NCBI RefSeq assembly: GCF_002754375.1 | Contig: NZ_PEFF01000001.1 | Span: 4,047,501-4,111,500, forward strand | Length of the DNA: 64,000 nt | Direction: 5' to 3' | DNA from: Variovorax sp. 54 | Lineage (GTDB): Bacteria; Pseudomonadota; Gammaproteobacteria; Burkholderiales; Burkholderiaceae_C | Part shown: positions 37,799 through 48,113 of the stretch, in pieces | How positions within the stretch are numbered: position 1 is the first letter of the stretch | Layout of the letters: each line of letters opens with the position of its first letter | Translations under genes and position numbers: made by a program | The notes under the pieces: generated by a model | Databases searched by the model: none | Told to the model about the DNA's origin: nothing | Seen by the model: only the letters and a program-made list of their open reading frames with translations

Positions 37799-39420
37799 AC
37801 CGCCGTGCCGAGCACGCTGCGCGCCACGGCCTCGGCCACCTTGATGCCGTCCACGCCGGCCGACAGGATGCCGCCCGCGTAGCTCGCGCCTTCGCCGGCC
37901 GGGTAGAGGCCGCGCACGTTCAGGCTCTGGAGGTCGTCGCCGCGCGTGATGCGGATGGGCGACGAGGTGCGCGTTTCCACGCCGGTGAGCACGGCGTCAT
38001 GCGTGTCGAAGCCCTTGATCTTGCGACCGAAGGCGGGAAAGGCCTCGCGCATCGCCTCGATGGCGTAGGCGGGCAACGCCTGGTGCAGGTCGGTCGGCGT
38101 CACGCCGGGCTTGTACGACGGGATGATGCTGCCGAGTGCGGTCGACGGCTTGCCGGCGATGAAGTCGCCCACCAGCTGGCCGGGCGCATGGTAGTTGCTG
38201 CCGCCGAGCACGTAGGCGTTGCTTTCGAGCTGGCGCTGCAAGGCGATGCCTGCGAGCGCGTCCCCGGGGAAGTCCTTCGGGTCGATGCCCACCACGATGC
38301 CCGCGTTGGCGTTGCGTTCGTTGCGCGAGTACTGGCTCATGCCGTTGGTGACCACGCGGCCCGGCTCGCTGGTGGCCGCGACCACGGTGCCGCCGGGGCA
38401 CATGCAGAAGCTGTAGACCGAGCGGCCGTTGCTCGCGTGGTGCACCAGCTTGTAGTCGGCCGCGCCGAGCAGCGGATGGCCCGCGTGGCGGCCCCAGCGG
38501 GCGCGGTCGATCAGGCCCTGCGGGTGCTCCACGCGAAAGCCGATCGAGAAGGGCTTGGCCTCGATGTACACGCCGCGTGCATGCAGCATCTCGAAGGTGT
38601 CGCGCGAGCTGTGGCCCAGCGCCATCACGACGTGGTCGGCGCGCAGTTCGCTGCTCTGGCCCGTCGTCTGGTCGAGCACGGTGAGGCCTCGCAGGTGGCC
38701 GTCTTCGATCTGCACGTCGGTCACGCGCTGCTCGAAGCGGATCTCGCCGCCGAGCGCGACGATCTGTTCGCGGATGTTCTCGACCACCTTCACCAGCTTG
38801 AAGGTGCCGATGTGCGGGTGCGCGACGTACAAGATTTCGGGCGGCGCGCCCGCCTTCACGAACTCTTCCATCACCTTGCGGCCGAGGAAGCGCGGGTCCT
38901 TGATCTGGCTGTAGAGCTTGCCGTCCGAGAAGGTGCCGGCGCCGCCTTCACCGAACTGCACGTTCGACTCGGGGTTGAGCACGCTCTTGCGCCACAGGCC
39001 CCAGGTGTCGCGGGTGCGCTGGCGCACGGTCTTGCCGCGTTCGAGCACGATGGGCTTGAAGCCCATCTTCGCGAGCATCAGCGCCGCGAAGATGCCGCAG
39101 GGGCCGAAGCCGATCACCACGGGGCGCGTCGCGTCGGCGGGCGCATGGCCCGGCGGCGTGTAGCGCATGTCGGGCGCGGGCTGGATGTGCGGATGGCTGG
39201 CGTGCTTGGCGAGCAGCGCGGCTTCGAGCGCCGCGTCGGCCAGTTGCACGTCGCAGATGTAGACCGTGAGCAGGTCGACCTTGCGGGCGTCGAAGCTGCG
39301 CTTGTAGACGGTGTGGGAGGCGATCGCTTCAGGCGGAACGTCGAGCGTTCGGGCGATCAGGGTGGCCAGCGCGTCAGGCGCGTGGTCGAGCGGGAGTTTG
39401 AGTTCGGAGATTCGCAGCAT
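37795..39420 (-). CDS. FAD-dependent oxidoreductase (COG2509 type)
   Basis: 541 residues from the ATG at 39420. The FAD motif GFGPCGIFAALMLAKMGF (about 103-120) follows an N-terminal ferredoxin-like domain of about 90 residues; GEGASYAGGILSAG near the end completes the FAD site. Family members are annotated as uncharacterised FAD dehydrogenases. The reaction is unknown. It precedes the queuosine precursor transporter with an overlap. Confidence 0.85.
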   Translation of the reverse strand: MLRISELKLPLDHAPDALATLIARTLDVPPEAIASHTVYKRSFDARKVDLLTVYICDVQLADAALEAALLAKHASHPHIQPAPDMRYTPPGHAPADATRPVVIGFGPCGIFAALMLAKMGFKPIVLERGKTVRQRTRDTWGLWRKSVLNPESNVQFGEGGAGTFSDGKLYSQIKDPRFLGRKVMEEFVKAGAPPEILYVAHPHIGTFKLVKVVENIREQIVALGGEIRFEQRVTDVQIEDGHLRGLTVLDQTTGQSSELRADHVVMALGHSSRDTFEMLHARGVYIEAKPFSIGFRVEHPQGLIDRARWGRHAGHPLLGAADYKLVHHASNGRSVYSFCMCPGGTVVAATSEPGRVVTNGMSQYSRNERNANAGIVVGIDPKDFPGDALAGIALQRQLESNAYVLGGSNYHAPGQLVGDFIAGKPSTALGSIIPSYKPGVTPTDLHQALPAYAIEAMREAFPAFGRKIKGFDTHDAVLTGVETRTSSPIRITRGDDLQSLNVRGLYPAGEGASYAGGILSAGVDGIKVAEAVARSVLGTAV

Positions 39421-39494
39421 GTCGGTGTGGCTTGTGGTTATCAAGCAGACCGACGATTTTAAGCGCCTGGGGCGCTATGAAACTTGTAGCTGGA

Positions 39495-40415
<921 letters not shown>

Positions 40416-40636
40416 GGAATCTCCTTGGATGCGAGTGGCGGATGGTCAGCGCGCATTGTGAGACCAGCCGTGCGCGGTTGTCGCCTGGCGCGATGCCGGT
40501 CGGCATGCTGGCTGGTCTGACATTGCCACGCTATGCATTTGAAAATACAGCGATGTACATTACCGTGCCTTTCATTCCTTGAATGAAGAGGCACACGTTG
40601 TGTCGATCAAAACATAGAGAAGACGGAGACTTGAGC

Positions 40637-41677
40637 ATGCAGTGGTCCAGAAGCCTGGTGTGGGGTGGGGTTGTGTGGATGCTGGCCGGGTGCGGCGGCG
40701 GGGCGGATGCCGGCGCGGTGTTCCCGCCGATCGTGCCGGCGCCCGCACCGGCGCCCGCGCCTGCGCCACCACCCCCTGCGCCGCCCGCGCCGGCACCCGC
40801 ACCGGCCGTGCAACTGGGCGGCGCGGTCGATCGCCCCGCGGCCTTCACCGAGGCCGACCTGTCGGCGCGCGCCGCCGTCACGCAGACTGTCAACTTCTCC
40901 AGCGGCAGCGGGCCGCAGACCCACACCTACACGGGCACCGCGCTGTGGTCGCTGCTGAACGACGCGGGCCTGCAGGCCGACCCCGCGCGCAAGAACGACC
41001 TGCTTGGCCGCTACGTGCTGGCCACCGGCGCCGACGGCTACCAGGTGGCCTTCGCGCTCGGCGAGCTGAGCCCCGACTACGGCAACAAGCCAAGCCTGCT
41101 GGTTTACGCCGAAACGAAAGACGGCGCTTCGGCCCCGCTGGGCGCGGCCGACGGCCCGTTCCGCGTCACTGCGCCGGGCGACGTGAAGGGCGGGCGCTAT
41201 GTGTCCAACCTCGTGCGGCTCGACGTCCGGGCGCCCGCCGCCACGGCCACCGGCATCGGCGGCGGCGTCTCGACCACCTTCGCCGTGTCGGGCCAGGTGA
41301 AGACGCCCGCGCAGTTCGACCTGCAGGCGCTCAAGGGCCTCACGCCCGCGATCGATGTGACGATCGGCGCCAACGTCTACCGCGGCGTCAGCCTCTGGAC
41401 GCTGCTCAGCGGCCTGGGCCTGCCGGCCGCGCCGAAGAACGTCACGCTGGGCATGGTGGCGGTCGCCACCGGCAGCGACGGTTACCGCGCCACGGTGTCG
41501 CTGGGCGAGATCGATCCGAACTTCGGTGCTAAGGGCGCGCTGGTGGCCTACCAGATGAACGGCGTCGACCTCACGGGCGCCGGATTCGCGCGGCTCGTGG
41601 TGCCGGGCGAGGTGAAACAGAGCCGTTCGGTGTCGAACCTCGTCGCCATCGAGGTGTTCGCGGCGGGGGCGCCGTAG
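40637..41677 (+). CDS. lipoprotein with two molybdopterin-oxidoreductase-like domains
   Basis: 346 residues. The lipobox is MLAGCGGG (Cys19), followed by an Ala-Pro spacer (about 31-58). Then come two copies of one domain: ALWSLLNDAGL / SLWTLLSGLGL, LATGADGYQV / VATGSDGYRA and PGDVKGGRYVSNL / PGEVKQSRSVSNL. The fold matches the sulfite-oxidase-type Mo-pterin domain, but the lipobox Cys is the only Cys, so the Mo-ligating thiol is absent and a binding rather than catalytic role is likely. No redox partner is adjacent. Confidence 0.7.
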   Translation: MQWSRSLVWGGVVWMLAGCGGGADAGAVFPPIVPAPAPAPAPAPPPPAPPAPAPAPAVQLGGAVDRPAAFTEADLSARAAVTQTVNFSSGSGPQTHTYTGTALWSLLNDAGLQADPARKNDLLGRYVLATGADGYQVAFALGELSPDYGNKPSLLVYAETKDGASAPLGAADGPFRVTAPGDVKGGRYVSNLVRLDVRAPAATATGIGGGVSTTFAVSGQVKTPAQFDLQALKGLTPAIDVTIGANVYRGVSLWTLLSGLGLPAAPKNVTLGMVAVATGSDGYRATVSLGEIDPNFGAKGALVAYQMNGVDLTGAGFARLVVPGEVKQSRSVSNLVAIEVFAAGAP

Positions 41678-41686
41678 CGATGCGGC

Positions 41687-41692
41687 GATAAT
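41687..41692 (+). promoter_or_regulatory. -10 element for RNase P RNA
   Basis: GATAAT lies seven bases before the start of the RNase P RNA at 41699. A clear -35 is not seen. It overlaps the space just after the stop of the preceding lipoprotein gene. Confidence 0.5.
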
Positions 41693-41698
41693 CGCGCC

Positions 41699-42070
41699 GT
41701 GAAGCACGCCAGACCGCCGCTGGTGCAAGCCCGAAAGGGACGACGCTGCGCCTTCGGGCAACAGCATCGGGTCGAAAGATCGCACTGGAGGAACGTCCGG
41801 ACTGCACAGGACAGCGCAGGAGTTAACGACTCTCCACCGTGAGGTGAGGATCAGAGCAACAGAGACGAGCCGATTAAGTTCGGGTGAAACGGGCAATCTC
41901 TGCGCGCAGCAACACCAAGTAGGCCAGTATTGAGGTGGTTCCGCTGAGCTGGCGGGTAGGTGGCATCGAGCCGTTTGGCGACAAACGGCCCAGAGTAATG
42001 GCGGTCACGCCGGGGTCTTCGCAAGAGGGTTCCGGTGCACAGAATCCGGCTTATCGGCGAGCTTCACACT
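41699..42070 (+). ncRNA. rnpB: RNase P RNA, class A
   Basis: The catalytic RNA that trims the 5' leader of tRNAs. Its conserved core is present: GGAGGAACGTCCGGACTGC near 41787, AGAGCAACAGAGACGAG near 41853, GGGTGAAACGGGCAATCTC near 41881 and ACAGAATCCGGCTTATCGG at 42040-42058. The ends pair: GTGAAGC at 41699-41705 with GCTTCAC at 42061-42067. Length of about 370 nt is normal. The exact 3' end is estimated. Confidence 0.95.
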
Positions 42071-42156
42071 TTTCTTTCTCTCCCCCTTTTTCTTTGGGCC
42101 GCGCGCTGACGACATGCGCGGTCGCATGCAAGACTCGGTAGAAACCCGTACAATTG

Positions 42157-42168
42157 TTAGCAAGCTAA
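42157..42168. promoter_or_regulatory. SlyA/MarR operator box
   Basis: TTAGCAAGCTAA, within the perfect palindrome GTTAGC-AA-GCTAAC, is identical to the consensus described for enterobacterial SlyA. It is 15 bases before the MarR start, so the regulator likely represses its own operon. Confidence 0.75.
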
Positions 42169-42183
42169 CTAATTGATAACGCC

Positions 42184-42687
42184 GTGGCCGACTCCGAACC
42201 CCTCTCCCCGCTGCGCGAACACGCGCTGATGCGGCTCGGCACCTCGCTGTCGGTGCTCCAGCGCGGCTACCGCGCGGGGGCAGACAAGGCGGTGGCGCAC
42301 GTCGGCCTGTCGCAGACGCTGGCCTGGCCGGTCGTGGTGCTCGGGCGCATGGAAGACGGCGTGCGCCAAGGCACGGTGGCGGAGGCGCTGGGCATCGAAG
42401 GGCCGTCGCTGGTGCGCTCGCTCGACCAACTGGTCGAGGCCGGCCTGGTCGAGCGCCGCGAAGACCCGGCCGACCGCCGCGCCAAGACGCTGCACCTCAC
42501 GGCCGCCGGCCGCGCCGTCTGCGAGCCCATCGAGGCCGCGCTGCGCCAGATGCGCGCCGCGCTGTTCGAAGGCATTCCCGACGAGGACATCGCCGCTACC
42601 TTGCGCGTCTTCGGCGCGCTCGAGGCCAAGCTCGGCCGCAGTGCCTCCGGCATGCAGAGCCTGACGCAGGAAGGGCGCGGCCAGTAG
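42184..42687 (+). CDS. MarR-family regulator, SlyA-like
   Basis: 167 residues, GTG start. The winged helix is clear: QGTVAEALGIEGPSLVRSLD (recognition region about 62-81), then LVERREDPADRRAKTLHLT (wing, about 88-106). The stop TAG is immediately followed by the ATG of the efflux permease. With the TTAGCAAGCTAA box upstream it is probably an autorepressor of the four efflux genes, released by an aromatic ligand. Confidence 0.9.
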   Translation: MADSEPLSPLREHALMRLGTSLSVLQRGYRAGADKAVAHVGLSQTLAWPVVVLGRMEDGVRQGTVAEALGIEGPSLVRSLDQLVEAGLVERREDPADRRAKTLHLTAAGRAVCEPIEAALRQMRAALFEGIPDEDIAATLRVFGALEAKLGRSASGMQSLTQEGRGQ

Positions 42688-44799
42688 ATGTCAGTGTTGG
42701 CGTTGCCGCGCTTCACCCGCGCGGAAGTTCTCTTTTCCGTCAAGAGCTTCGCCGCCGCGATGCTGGCGATGTACCTGGCCAGCCGCGCCGGCCTGCCGCG
42801 CCCGTTCTGGGCGCTCATGACCACCTACGTCGTCGCCCATCCGCTGGCCGGCGCCGTGCGCTCCAAGGCGGTGTTCCGCTTCTGCGGCACGCTCATCGGC
42901 AGCGTCGCCACCGTGCTCATGGTGCCCGCGCTGTCCAACGCGCCCGAGCTGCTCACGCTGGTGCTCGCGCTGTGGGTCGGGCTGTGCCTGTACATCTCGC
43001 TGCTCGACCGCACGCCGCGCTCGTACGTCTTCATGCTCGCCGGCTACACGGCGGCGCTGATCGGCTTTCCGTCGGTGCAGACGCCGCTCGTGCTGTTCGA
43101 CACCGCCGTGGCGCGCGTGGAAGAAATCGGCCTGGGCATCCTGTGCGCCACGCTGGTCCACAGCCTCGTGCTGCCCACGGGGCTCGCGCCTACCGTGCTG
43201 GGCCTGCTCGACCGCACGCTGAAAGACGCGCGCCAGTGGATCGGCGACCTGTTCCAGCCCGGCGACCGCAGCACCCCCAAGGACGCCGACCCCAAGCGCC
43301 TGGACGACGACCGCCGCCGCCTCGCGGGCGACATCACGCAGCTGCGCCTGCTCTCTACCCACGTGCCCTTCGACACCACGCACCTGCGCTGGACCGCTGG
43401 CGCCATCCGCGCCATGCAGGACCGCGTGGCGGCACTCACGCCCGCGCTGTCGGCCGTCGAAGACCGGCTGCAGGCGCTGGCGCAAGCCGAAGGCCGCCTC
43501 GCGCCCGACGTCACCGCCGTGCTGGCGCTGGCCGCGCAATGGCTGCGCGACGAAAGCGACCCGGCCGTCGACGCATCGGCCCGCCTGCAGGCGCTGCGCC
43601 AGGCGATCGGCACGCTGGGCACCGCGCAGGACACGGGGCTCAGCCCCTGGGCCCGCGCGCTGCGCATCGGCCTCGCGGGCCGGCTCGAAGAACTGGTCGA
43701 CGGCTGGACCGCCTGCGCCCAGCTGCGCCGCGACATCGACGAAGGCCTGAAGGGCGGCGCGCCGCTGCGCCGCACGGCCGCGCTCGGCCATCGCGCGATG
43801 CACCGCGACCACGGCATGGCGCTGCTCTCGGCGCTCGCGGCCGTCATCGCCATCTGCCTGTGCGGTGCGTTCTGGATCCTCACGGGCTGGACCATGGGCT
43901 CGGCCGCCACCATGATGGCCGCGGTCTTCTGCTGCTTCTTCGCGACCATGGACGACCCGGTGCCGGCGATCCACGGTTTCCTGAAGTGGACGCTGTGGTC
44001 CATTCCGATCTCGGCCGTCTACGTGCTCGTGCTCATGCCCACGGTGCAGGACTTCGGCATGCTGGTCGTCATCTGCGCGCCGCTCTTTTTGCTGCTGGGC
44101 CTGTACCTGCCGCGCCCGACGCACTTCATGGCCGCGATGGCGCTGGTCTTCGGCGTGTCGGGCACGCTCGCGATGCACGACACCGCCAGCGCCGACCTCG
44201 TGAGCTTCATCAACAGCATGATCGGCCAGGTCGTCGGCGTGGTGGTCGCAGCGCGCGTCACGCGCCTCGTGCGTTCGGTGGGCGCCGACTGGAGCGCGCG
44301 CCGCATCCAGCGCGCCACCTGGCGTGAACTCGGCGACATGGCCGCGTCGGCCCAGCCGCAGTACGCGCAGAGCGACGCCTATGCCGTGCGCATGCTCGAC
44401 CGCATCGGCCTGCTGGCGCCGCGCATCGCGCAGGCCGGTGGCACCGTCGAAGGCGTGGCCGCCAACGACGCGCTGCGCGACCTGCGCATGGGCGCCGACA
44501 TCGCCGTGCTGCAGCGCGTGCGCGCCCAGCTGCCGATGGCCACCTCGGCCGCGCTGCTCGGCGGCATCGCGCGCTTCTTCCGCCAGCGCGGCGAAGGCCG
44601 CATGGCGCCGCGACCGGCGGCACTGCTGCCGCAGATCGATGAAGCATTGGCCGCCGTGCTCGCTGCACGCGACACCTCCACCGCGTCGCGCGCCGCCGTC
44701 ACCGCACTGGTCGGCCTGCGCCGCAACCTGTTCCCCGACGCACCGCCTTCGCTCGCAGCCGTGTCCGTGTCCTCTTCACCGCAAGGAGCTTCCGCATGA
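42688..44799 (+). CDS. FUSC-family efflux permease (AaeB-like)
   Basis: 703 residues. An N-terminal bundle of about six helices (from SVKSFAAAMLAMYL) and a second set near 380-520 flank a cytoplasmic middle region, the FUSC/AaeB plan. It would export aromatic carboxylates or similar compounds with the adaptor and outer-membrane factor encoded downstream. It overlaps the DUF1656 gene by ATGA. Confidence 0.9.
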   Translation: MSVLALPRFTRAEVLFSVKSFAAAMLAMYLASRAGLPRPFWALMTTYVVAHPLAGAVRSKAVFRFCGTLIGSVATVLMVPALSNAPELLTLVLALWVGLCLYISLLDRTPRSYVFMLAGYTAALIGFPSVQTPLVLFDTAVARVEEIGLGILCATLVHSLVLPTGLAPTVLGLLDRTLKDARQWIGDLFQPGDRSTPKDADPKRLDDDRRRLAGDITQLRLLSTHVPFDTTHLRWTAGAIRAMQDRVAALTPALSAVEDRLQALAQAEGRLAPDVTAVLALAAQWLRDESDPAVDASARLQALRQAIGTLGTAQDTGLSPWARALRIGLAGRLEELVDGWTACAQLRRDIDEGLKGGAPLRRTAALGHRAMHRDHGMALLSALAAVIAICLCGAFWILTGWTMGSAATMMAAVFCCFFATMDDPVPAIHGFLKWTLWSIPISAVYVLVLMPTVQDFGMLVVICAPLFLLLGLYLPRPTHFMAAMALVFGVSGTLAMHDTASADLVSFINSMIGQVVGVVVAARVTRLVRSVGADWSARRIQRATWRELGDMAASAQPQYAQSDAYAVRMLDRIGLLAPRIAQAGGTVEGVAANDALRDLRMGADIAVLQRVRAQLPMATSAALLGGIARFFRQRGEGRMAPRPAALLPQIDEALAAVLAARDTSTASRAAVTALVGLRRNLFPDAPPSLAAVSVSSSPQGASA

Positions 44800-45002
44800 T
44801 CGGCGAAGCCAGTTTCTACGGGCTCTACGTGCCCTGGCTCATGCTGCTGGCCGCCGCCGCGCTGCTCGCCCTGTGGGGCGTGCGCCGGCTGCTCGCCGCC
44901 ACCGGCCTGTACCGCTGGGTGTGGCACCCGGCGCTGTTCGACATGGCGCTGTACCTGCTGCTGCTGTACGGCCTGAGCCGCCTCACGGCACACCTGCAAT
45001 GA
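44796..45002 (+). CDS. DUF1656 (AaeX-like) small membrane protein
   Basis: 68 residues with two membrane helices. The opening GEASFYGLYVPWLMLL and ending GLYRWVWHPALFDMALYL are typical of DUF1656/AaeX. It always accompanies FUSC efflux permeases; its role is not established. Confidence 0.9.
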   Translation: MIGEASFYGLYVPWLMLLAAAALLALWGVRRLLAATGLYRWVWHPALFDMALYLLLLYGLSRLTAHLQ

Positions 45003-45039
45003 CGCCTGCAATGACAACCCAAACACCACAGAGATTCCC

Positions 45040-45951
45040 ATGAAAGCCAACCCCTTCGCAGACAACCCCCGGGCCCAGAGCCTGCTGCGCGTTCTTCTCA
45101 CCGTGGCCGTGGTGGCCGTCGCCGTCTGGGCGGGCTTTCGCCTGTGGGACCACTACGAACTCTCGCCGTGGACGCGCGACGGCCGCGTGCGCGCCAACGT
45201 GGTTCAGATCGCGCCCGACGTCTCGGGCCTCGTCACGGCCGTGCCGATCCGCGACAACCAGTCGGTCGCCGCCGGCACGCTGCTGTTCGAGGTCGACCGC
45301 GCGCGCTACGACCTCGCCGTGCGCCAGGCGCAGGCCGCGCTCGCCGCGCAGCGCGCCGTGAGCGCCCAGGCCCAGCGCGAGAACGCGCGCAACACGGGGC
45401 TCGACGACCTGGTGTCGAAGGAGTCGCGCGAACAGACCCGCGCCCGCGTCGAGCAGGCCCAAGCTGCTGTCGCGCAGGCCGAGGTGGCGCTCGATGCGGC
45501 GCGCCTGAACCTGCAGCGTGCCGAAGTGCGCGCACCGGCCGACGGCCTCGTCACCAACCTCGACCTGCGCCAGGGCAGCTACGCCGCCGCCGGCCACCCG
45601 GTGCTCGCGCTGGTCGATGCGCAGTCGTTCTACGTCGAGGGCTACTTCGAAGAAACCAAGCTGCCGCGCATCCACCTGGGCGACCGCGTGCGCGTGACGC
45701 CGATGGGCGGTGGCGCGGTGCTCGAAGGCGCGGTCGACAGCGTGGCCGCCGGCATCGCCGACCGCGACCGCTCCACCAGCGCCAACCTGCTGCCCAGCGT
45801 GAACCCGACCTTCAACTGGGTGCGGCTGGCGCAGCGCATCCCGGTGCGCGTGAAGCTCGACCCGCTGCCCGACGGCGCGCGCCTCGTGGCCGGCCAGACG
45901 GTCACGGTGCAGGTGCTCGAACGCGACACCGCCACGCCGAAGAAGGGATGA
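45040..45951 (+). CDS. HlyD-family periplasmic adaptor (AaeA/EmrA-like)
   Basis: 303 residues. One N-terminal helix (VLLTVAVVAVAVWAGFRLW) is followed by a lipoyl half (VSGLVTAVPIRDNQSVAAG), a coiled-coil hairpin (about 88-150), the second lipoyl half (VRAPADGLVTNLDLRQGSY) and a beta-barrel. It bridges the FUSC permease to the outer-membrane factor. The stop overlaps an ATG of the next frame. Confidence 0.92.
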   Translation: MKANPFADNPRAQSLLRVLLTVAVVAVAVWAGFRLWDHYELSPWTRDGRVRANVVQIAPDVSGLVTAVPIRDNQSVAAGTLLFEVDRARYDLAVRQAQAALAAQRAVSAQAQRENARNTGLDDLVSKESREQTRARVEQAQAAVAQAEVALDAARLNLQRAEVRAPADGLVTNLDLRQGSYAAAGHPVLALVDAQSFYVEGYFEETKLPRIHLGDRVRVTPMGGGAVLEGAVDSVAAGIADRDRSTSANLLPSVNPTFNWVRLAQRIPVRVKLDPLPDGARLVAGQTVTVQVLERDTATPKKG

Positions 45952-45956
45952 CCGCC

Positions 45957-47438
45957 ATGACCCGCTTCGCCTTTCGTATGGCCTCGCTCGCCCTCACGGC
46001 GATCGCGGCCGGACTCGCGGCCTGCGCGGCGGTCGGCCCCGACTACCAGCAGCCGCCCGAAGCACTGGCCAGCCAGCCCGCTGCCGCCAAGCCCTTCGCC
46101 GAAGCACCGGCCCACGCCGCGCCGCTGCCCGCGCACTGGTGGCGCCTGTACCACGACCCGCTGCTCGACCGGCTCGTCACCCAGGCGCTCGCGCACAACA
46201 CCGACCTGCGCCAGGCCGTGGCCAACCTCGAGCGCGAACGCGCCATCGAAACCGAAGTGGCCGGCGCCAAGTACCCCACGATCGGCGTCAACGGCGGGCC
46301 GTCGTTCGGCCATGTCTCGGGCCTGTCGCTGCTGCAGAAGGGCTACGAGCCGCCGAACACCTTCAACTACAGCGCGGGTGCGTCGCTGTCGTACCAGGTC
46401 GACCTGTTCGGCCAGATCCGCCGCGCCATCGAGGCCTCGGCCGCCAACAGCCAGGCCGCCGAAGCCGCGCTCGACCTCGTGCGCGTGAACGTCGCGGCGG
46501 GCACCGCGCGCGCCTATGCCGAGGCCTGCTCGGCCGGCCTGCGGCTGCAGATTGCGCAGAAGTCGGTCGCGCTGCAACAAGACGCCGTGAATGTCACCGA
46601 GCGCCTGCAACGCGCGGGCCGCGCCGGCGCCATCGACGCCGGCCGCGCGCGCGCCCAGCTCGCGCAGCTCGATGCCGCACTGCCGCCGCTGAAGGCCCAG
46701 CGTCAGGGCGCGCTCTATCGGCTGGCCACGCTCACCGGCGCACTGCCGCAAGACTTTCCGCGCGAGGTGGCCGACTGCACCACGGCGCCGCGCGTGGCCG
46801 GCGCACTGCCGGTGGGCGACGGCGCCGCGCTGCTGCGCCGCCGGCCCGACATCCGCCAGGCCGAGCGCAGCCTCGCCGCATCGACCGCGCGCATCGGCGT
46901 CGCCACGGCCGACCTCTATCCGAAGGTGACGCTGGGTCTGTCGGGCTCGTCGGCCGGCCATGCCACCGGCTTCGGCCGGCAGGACACGCTGGCCTGGAGC
47001 GTCGGCCCGCTGATCTCGTGGACCGTGCCCAACACCGGCGCCGCGCAGGCCCGCATCGCGCAGGCCGAGGCGGGCACGCGCGCCGCGCTCGCCAAGTTCG
47101 ACGGCACCGTGCTGACCGCGCTGCGCGAGACCGAGACCGCGCTCGGCACCTACGCCCGCGAACTCGACCGCCGCGCCGCGCTGCAGGCCTCGCGCGACGA
47201 AAGCGCCAAGGTCGCCGCGCAGGCGCGCCAGCTGTACCGCAACGGCCGCACGGCCTACCTCGACACGCTCGACGCCGAACGCGCATTGGCCGGCGCCGAT
47301 GCCGCATTGGCGGCCAGCGAAGCGCAACTGGCCGACGACCAGGTCGTGCTGTTCATGGCGCTCGGCGGTGGCTGGGAGCCGGCGGACGACGCGCTCGCGC
47401 ACGCCGATCAAGGCAAGCCCGCCACGACCGTCCGCTGA
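45957..47438 (+). CDS. NodT-family outer-membrane efflux lipoprotein
   Basis: 493 residues from the ATG at 45957, which sits nine bases after GAAGAAGGG; a second ATG at 45948 overlaps the adaptor stop. The lipobox is AAGLAACAAVGPDY. Two OEP repeats follow (VTQALAHNTDLRQAVANLE and RRRPDIRQAERSLAASTAR). It forms the TolC-like exit duct of this FUSC system. Confidence 0.92.
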   Translation: MTRFAFRMASLALTAIAAGLAACAAVGPDYQQPPEALASQPAAAKPFAEAPAHAAPLPAHWWRLYHDPLLDRLVTQALAHNTDLRQAVANLERERAIETEVAGAKYPTIGVNGGPSFGHVSGLSLLQKGYEPPNTFNYSAGASLSYQVDLFGQIRRAIEASAANSQAAEAALDLVRVNVAAGTARAYAEACSAGLRLQIAQKSVALQQDAVNVTERLQRAGRAGAIDAGRARAQLAQLDAALPPLKAQRQGALYRLATLTGALPQDFPREVADCTTAPRVAGALPVGDGAALLRRRPDIRQAERSLAASTARIGVATADLYPKVTLGLSGSSAGHATGFGRQDTLAWSVGPLISWTVPNTGAAQARIAQAEAGTRAALAKFDGTVLTALRETETALGTYARELDRRAALQASRDESAKVAAQARQLYRNGRTAYLDTLDAERALAGADAALAASEAQLADDQVVLFMALGGGWEPADDALAHADQGKPATTVR

Positions 47439-47453
47439 GCGGCACGCGCTCGC

Positions 47454-48029
47454 TCAGCGCGTGAACAGCCAGCCGCCCTTGGGCTGGCGCGTCAGCTCGT
47501 GGCGCTTGACGGCGCGCTCCTCGCCGTCGTCGCCCACGTAGACCACCTCGAAGCGCAGCAGCCGGGGCGACACCAGCTTCCAGTTCTGGATGCGCTGCAC
47601 CGTCACGCAGGCGGTCTTGTCGTGGTACTGCATCTCAGCCATCGGCCCGCCCTGGAAGCCCGTGCCGTCGAACAGCCGGCCGGGCGCCGCGAAGGGGTTG
47701 AGCACCGCGCCATTGCGCGCCGTGATGCAGCCTTCGGTGCGCAGGAAGGATTCGATGGTCGGCGACGCGCTCCCCACCACCTTGCCCACCGCGGGGCTCG
47801 GGGGCTTGCCGCCGACGGCTTCGCGGATGCGATCGACCTGCACCGCGGTGATCGGCGCGAGGCCGTCTTTCGAAACCACGGTGGGTGGGGTCGCGGGTTG
47901 GGCTGTCGCTGCGGGCGGCGAGGCAGCCGGTTCGTCCGTGGACAGCAGGCCGGAGAGGTAGCTGCAGCCCGCCAGCAGTGTCAGGGGCAGGGTGCAGGCC
48001 AGGGTGCGGATCGGTGTGCCGAACTTCAT
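47454..48029 (-). CDS. lipoprotein of unknown function
   Basis: 191 residues. The lipobox is LTLLAGCSYL (Cys22), then a Pro/Ala-rich linker (35-52) and a domain with two Cys (EGCITARNG and KTACVTVQR) that may form a disulfide. It ends with strand-like sequence (LRFEVVYVGDDGEERAVKR). It is convergent with the efflux operon, with 15 bases between and no terminator. No family recognised. Confidence 0.6.
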   Translation of the reverse strand: MKFGTPIRTLACTLPLTLLAGCSYLSGLLSTDEPAASPPAATAQPATPPTVVSKDGLAPITAVQVDRIREAVGGKPPSPAVGKVVGSASPTIESFLRTEGCITARNGAVLNPFAAPGRLFDGTGFQGGPMAEMQYHDKTACVTVQRIQNWKLVSPRLLRFEVVYVGDDGEERAVKRHELTRQPKGGWLFTR

Positions 48030-48113
48030 GGTGCTGGAATCTCCCGTGTGCGGCGCGGGCCGCTGTCTTCAGGTGGCAGTTTGCGGTGCTGCCTCGTCGT
48101 CCTCAAGCCGCTC

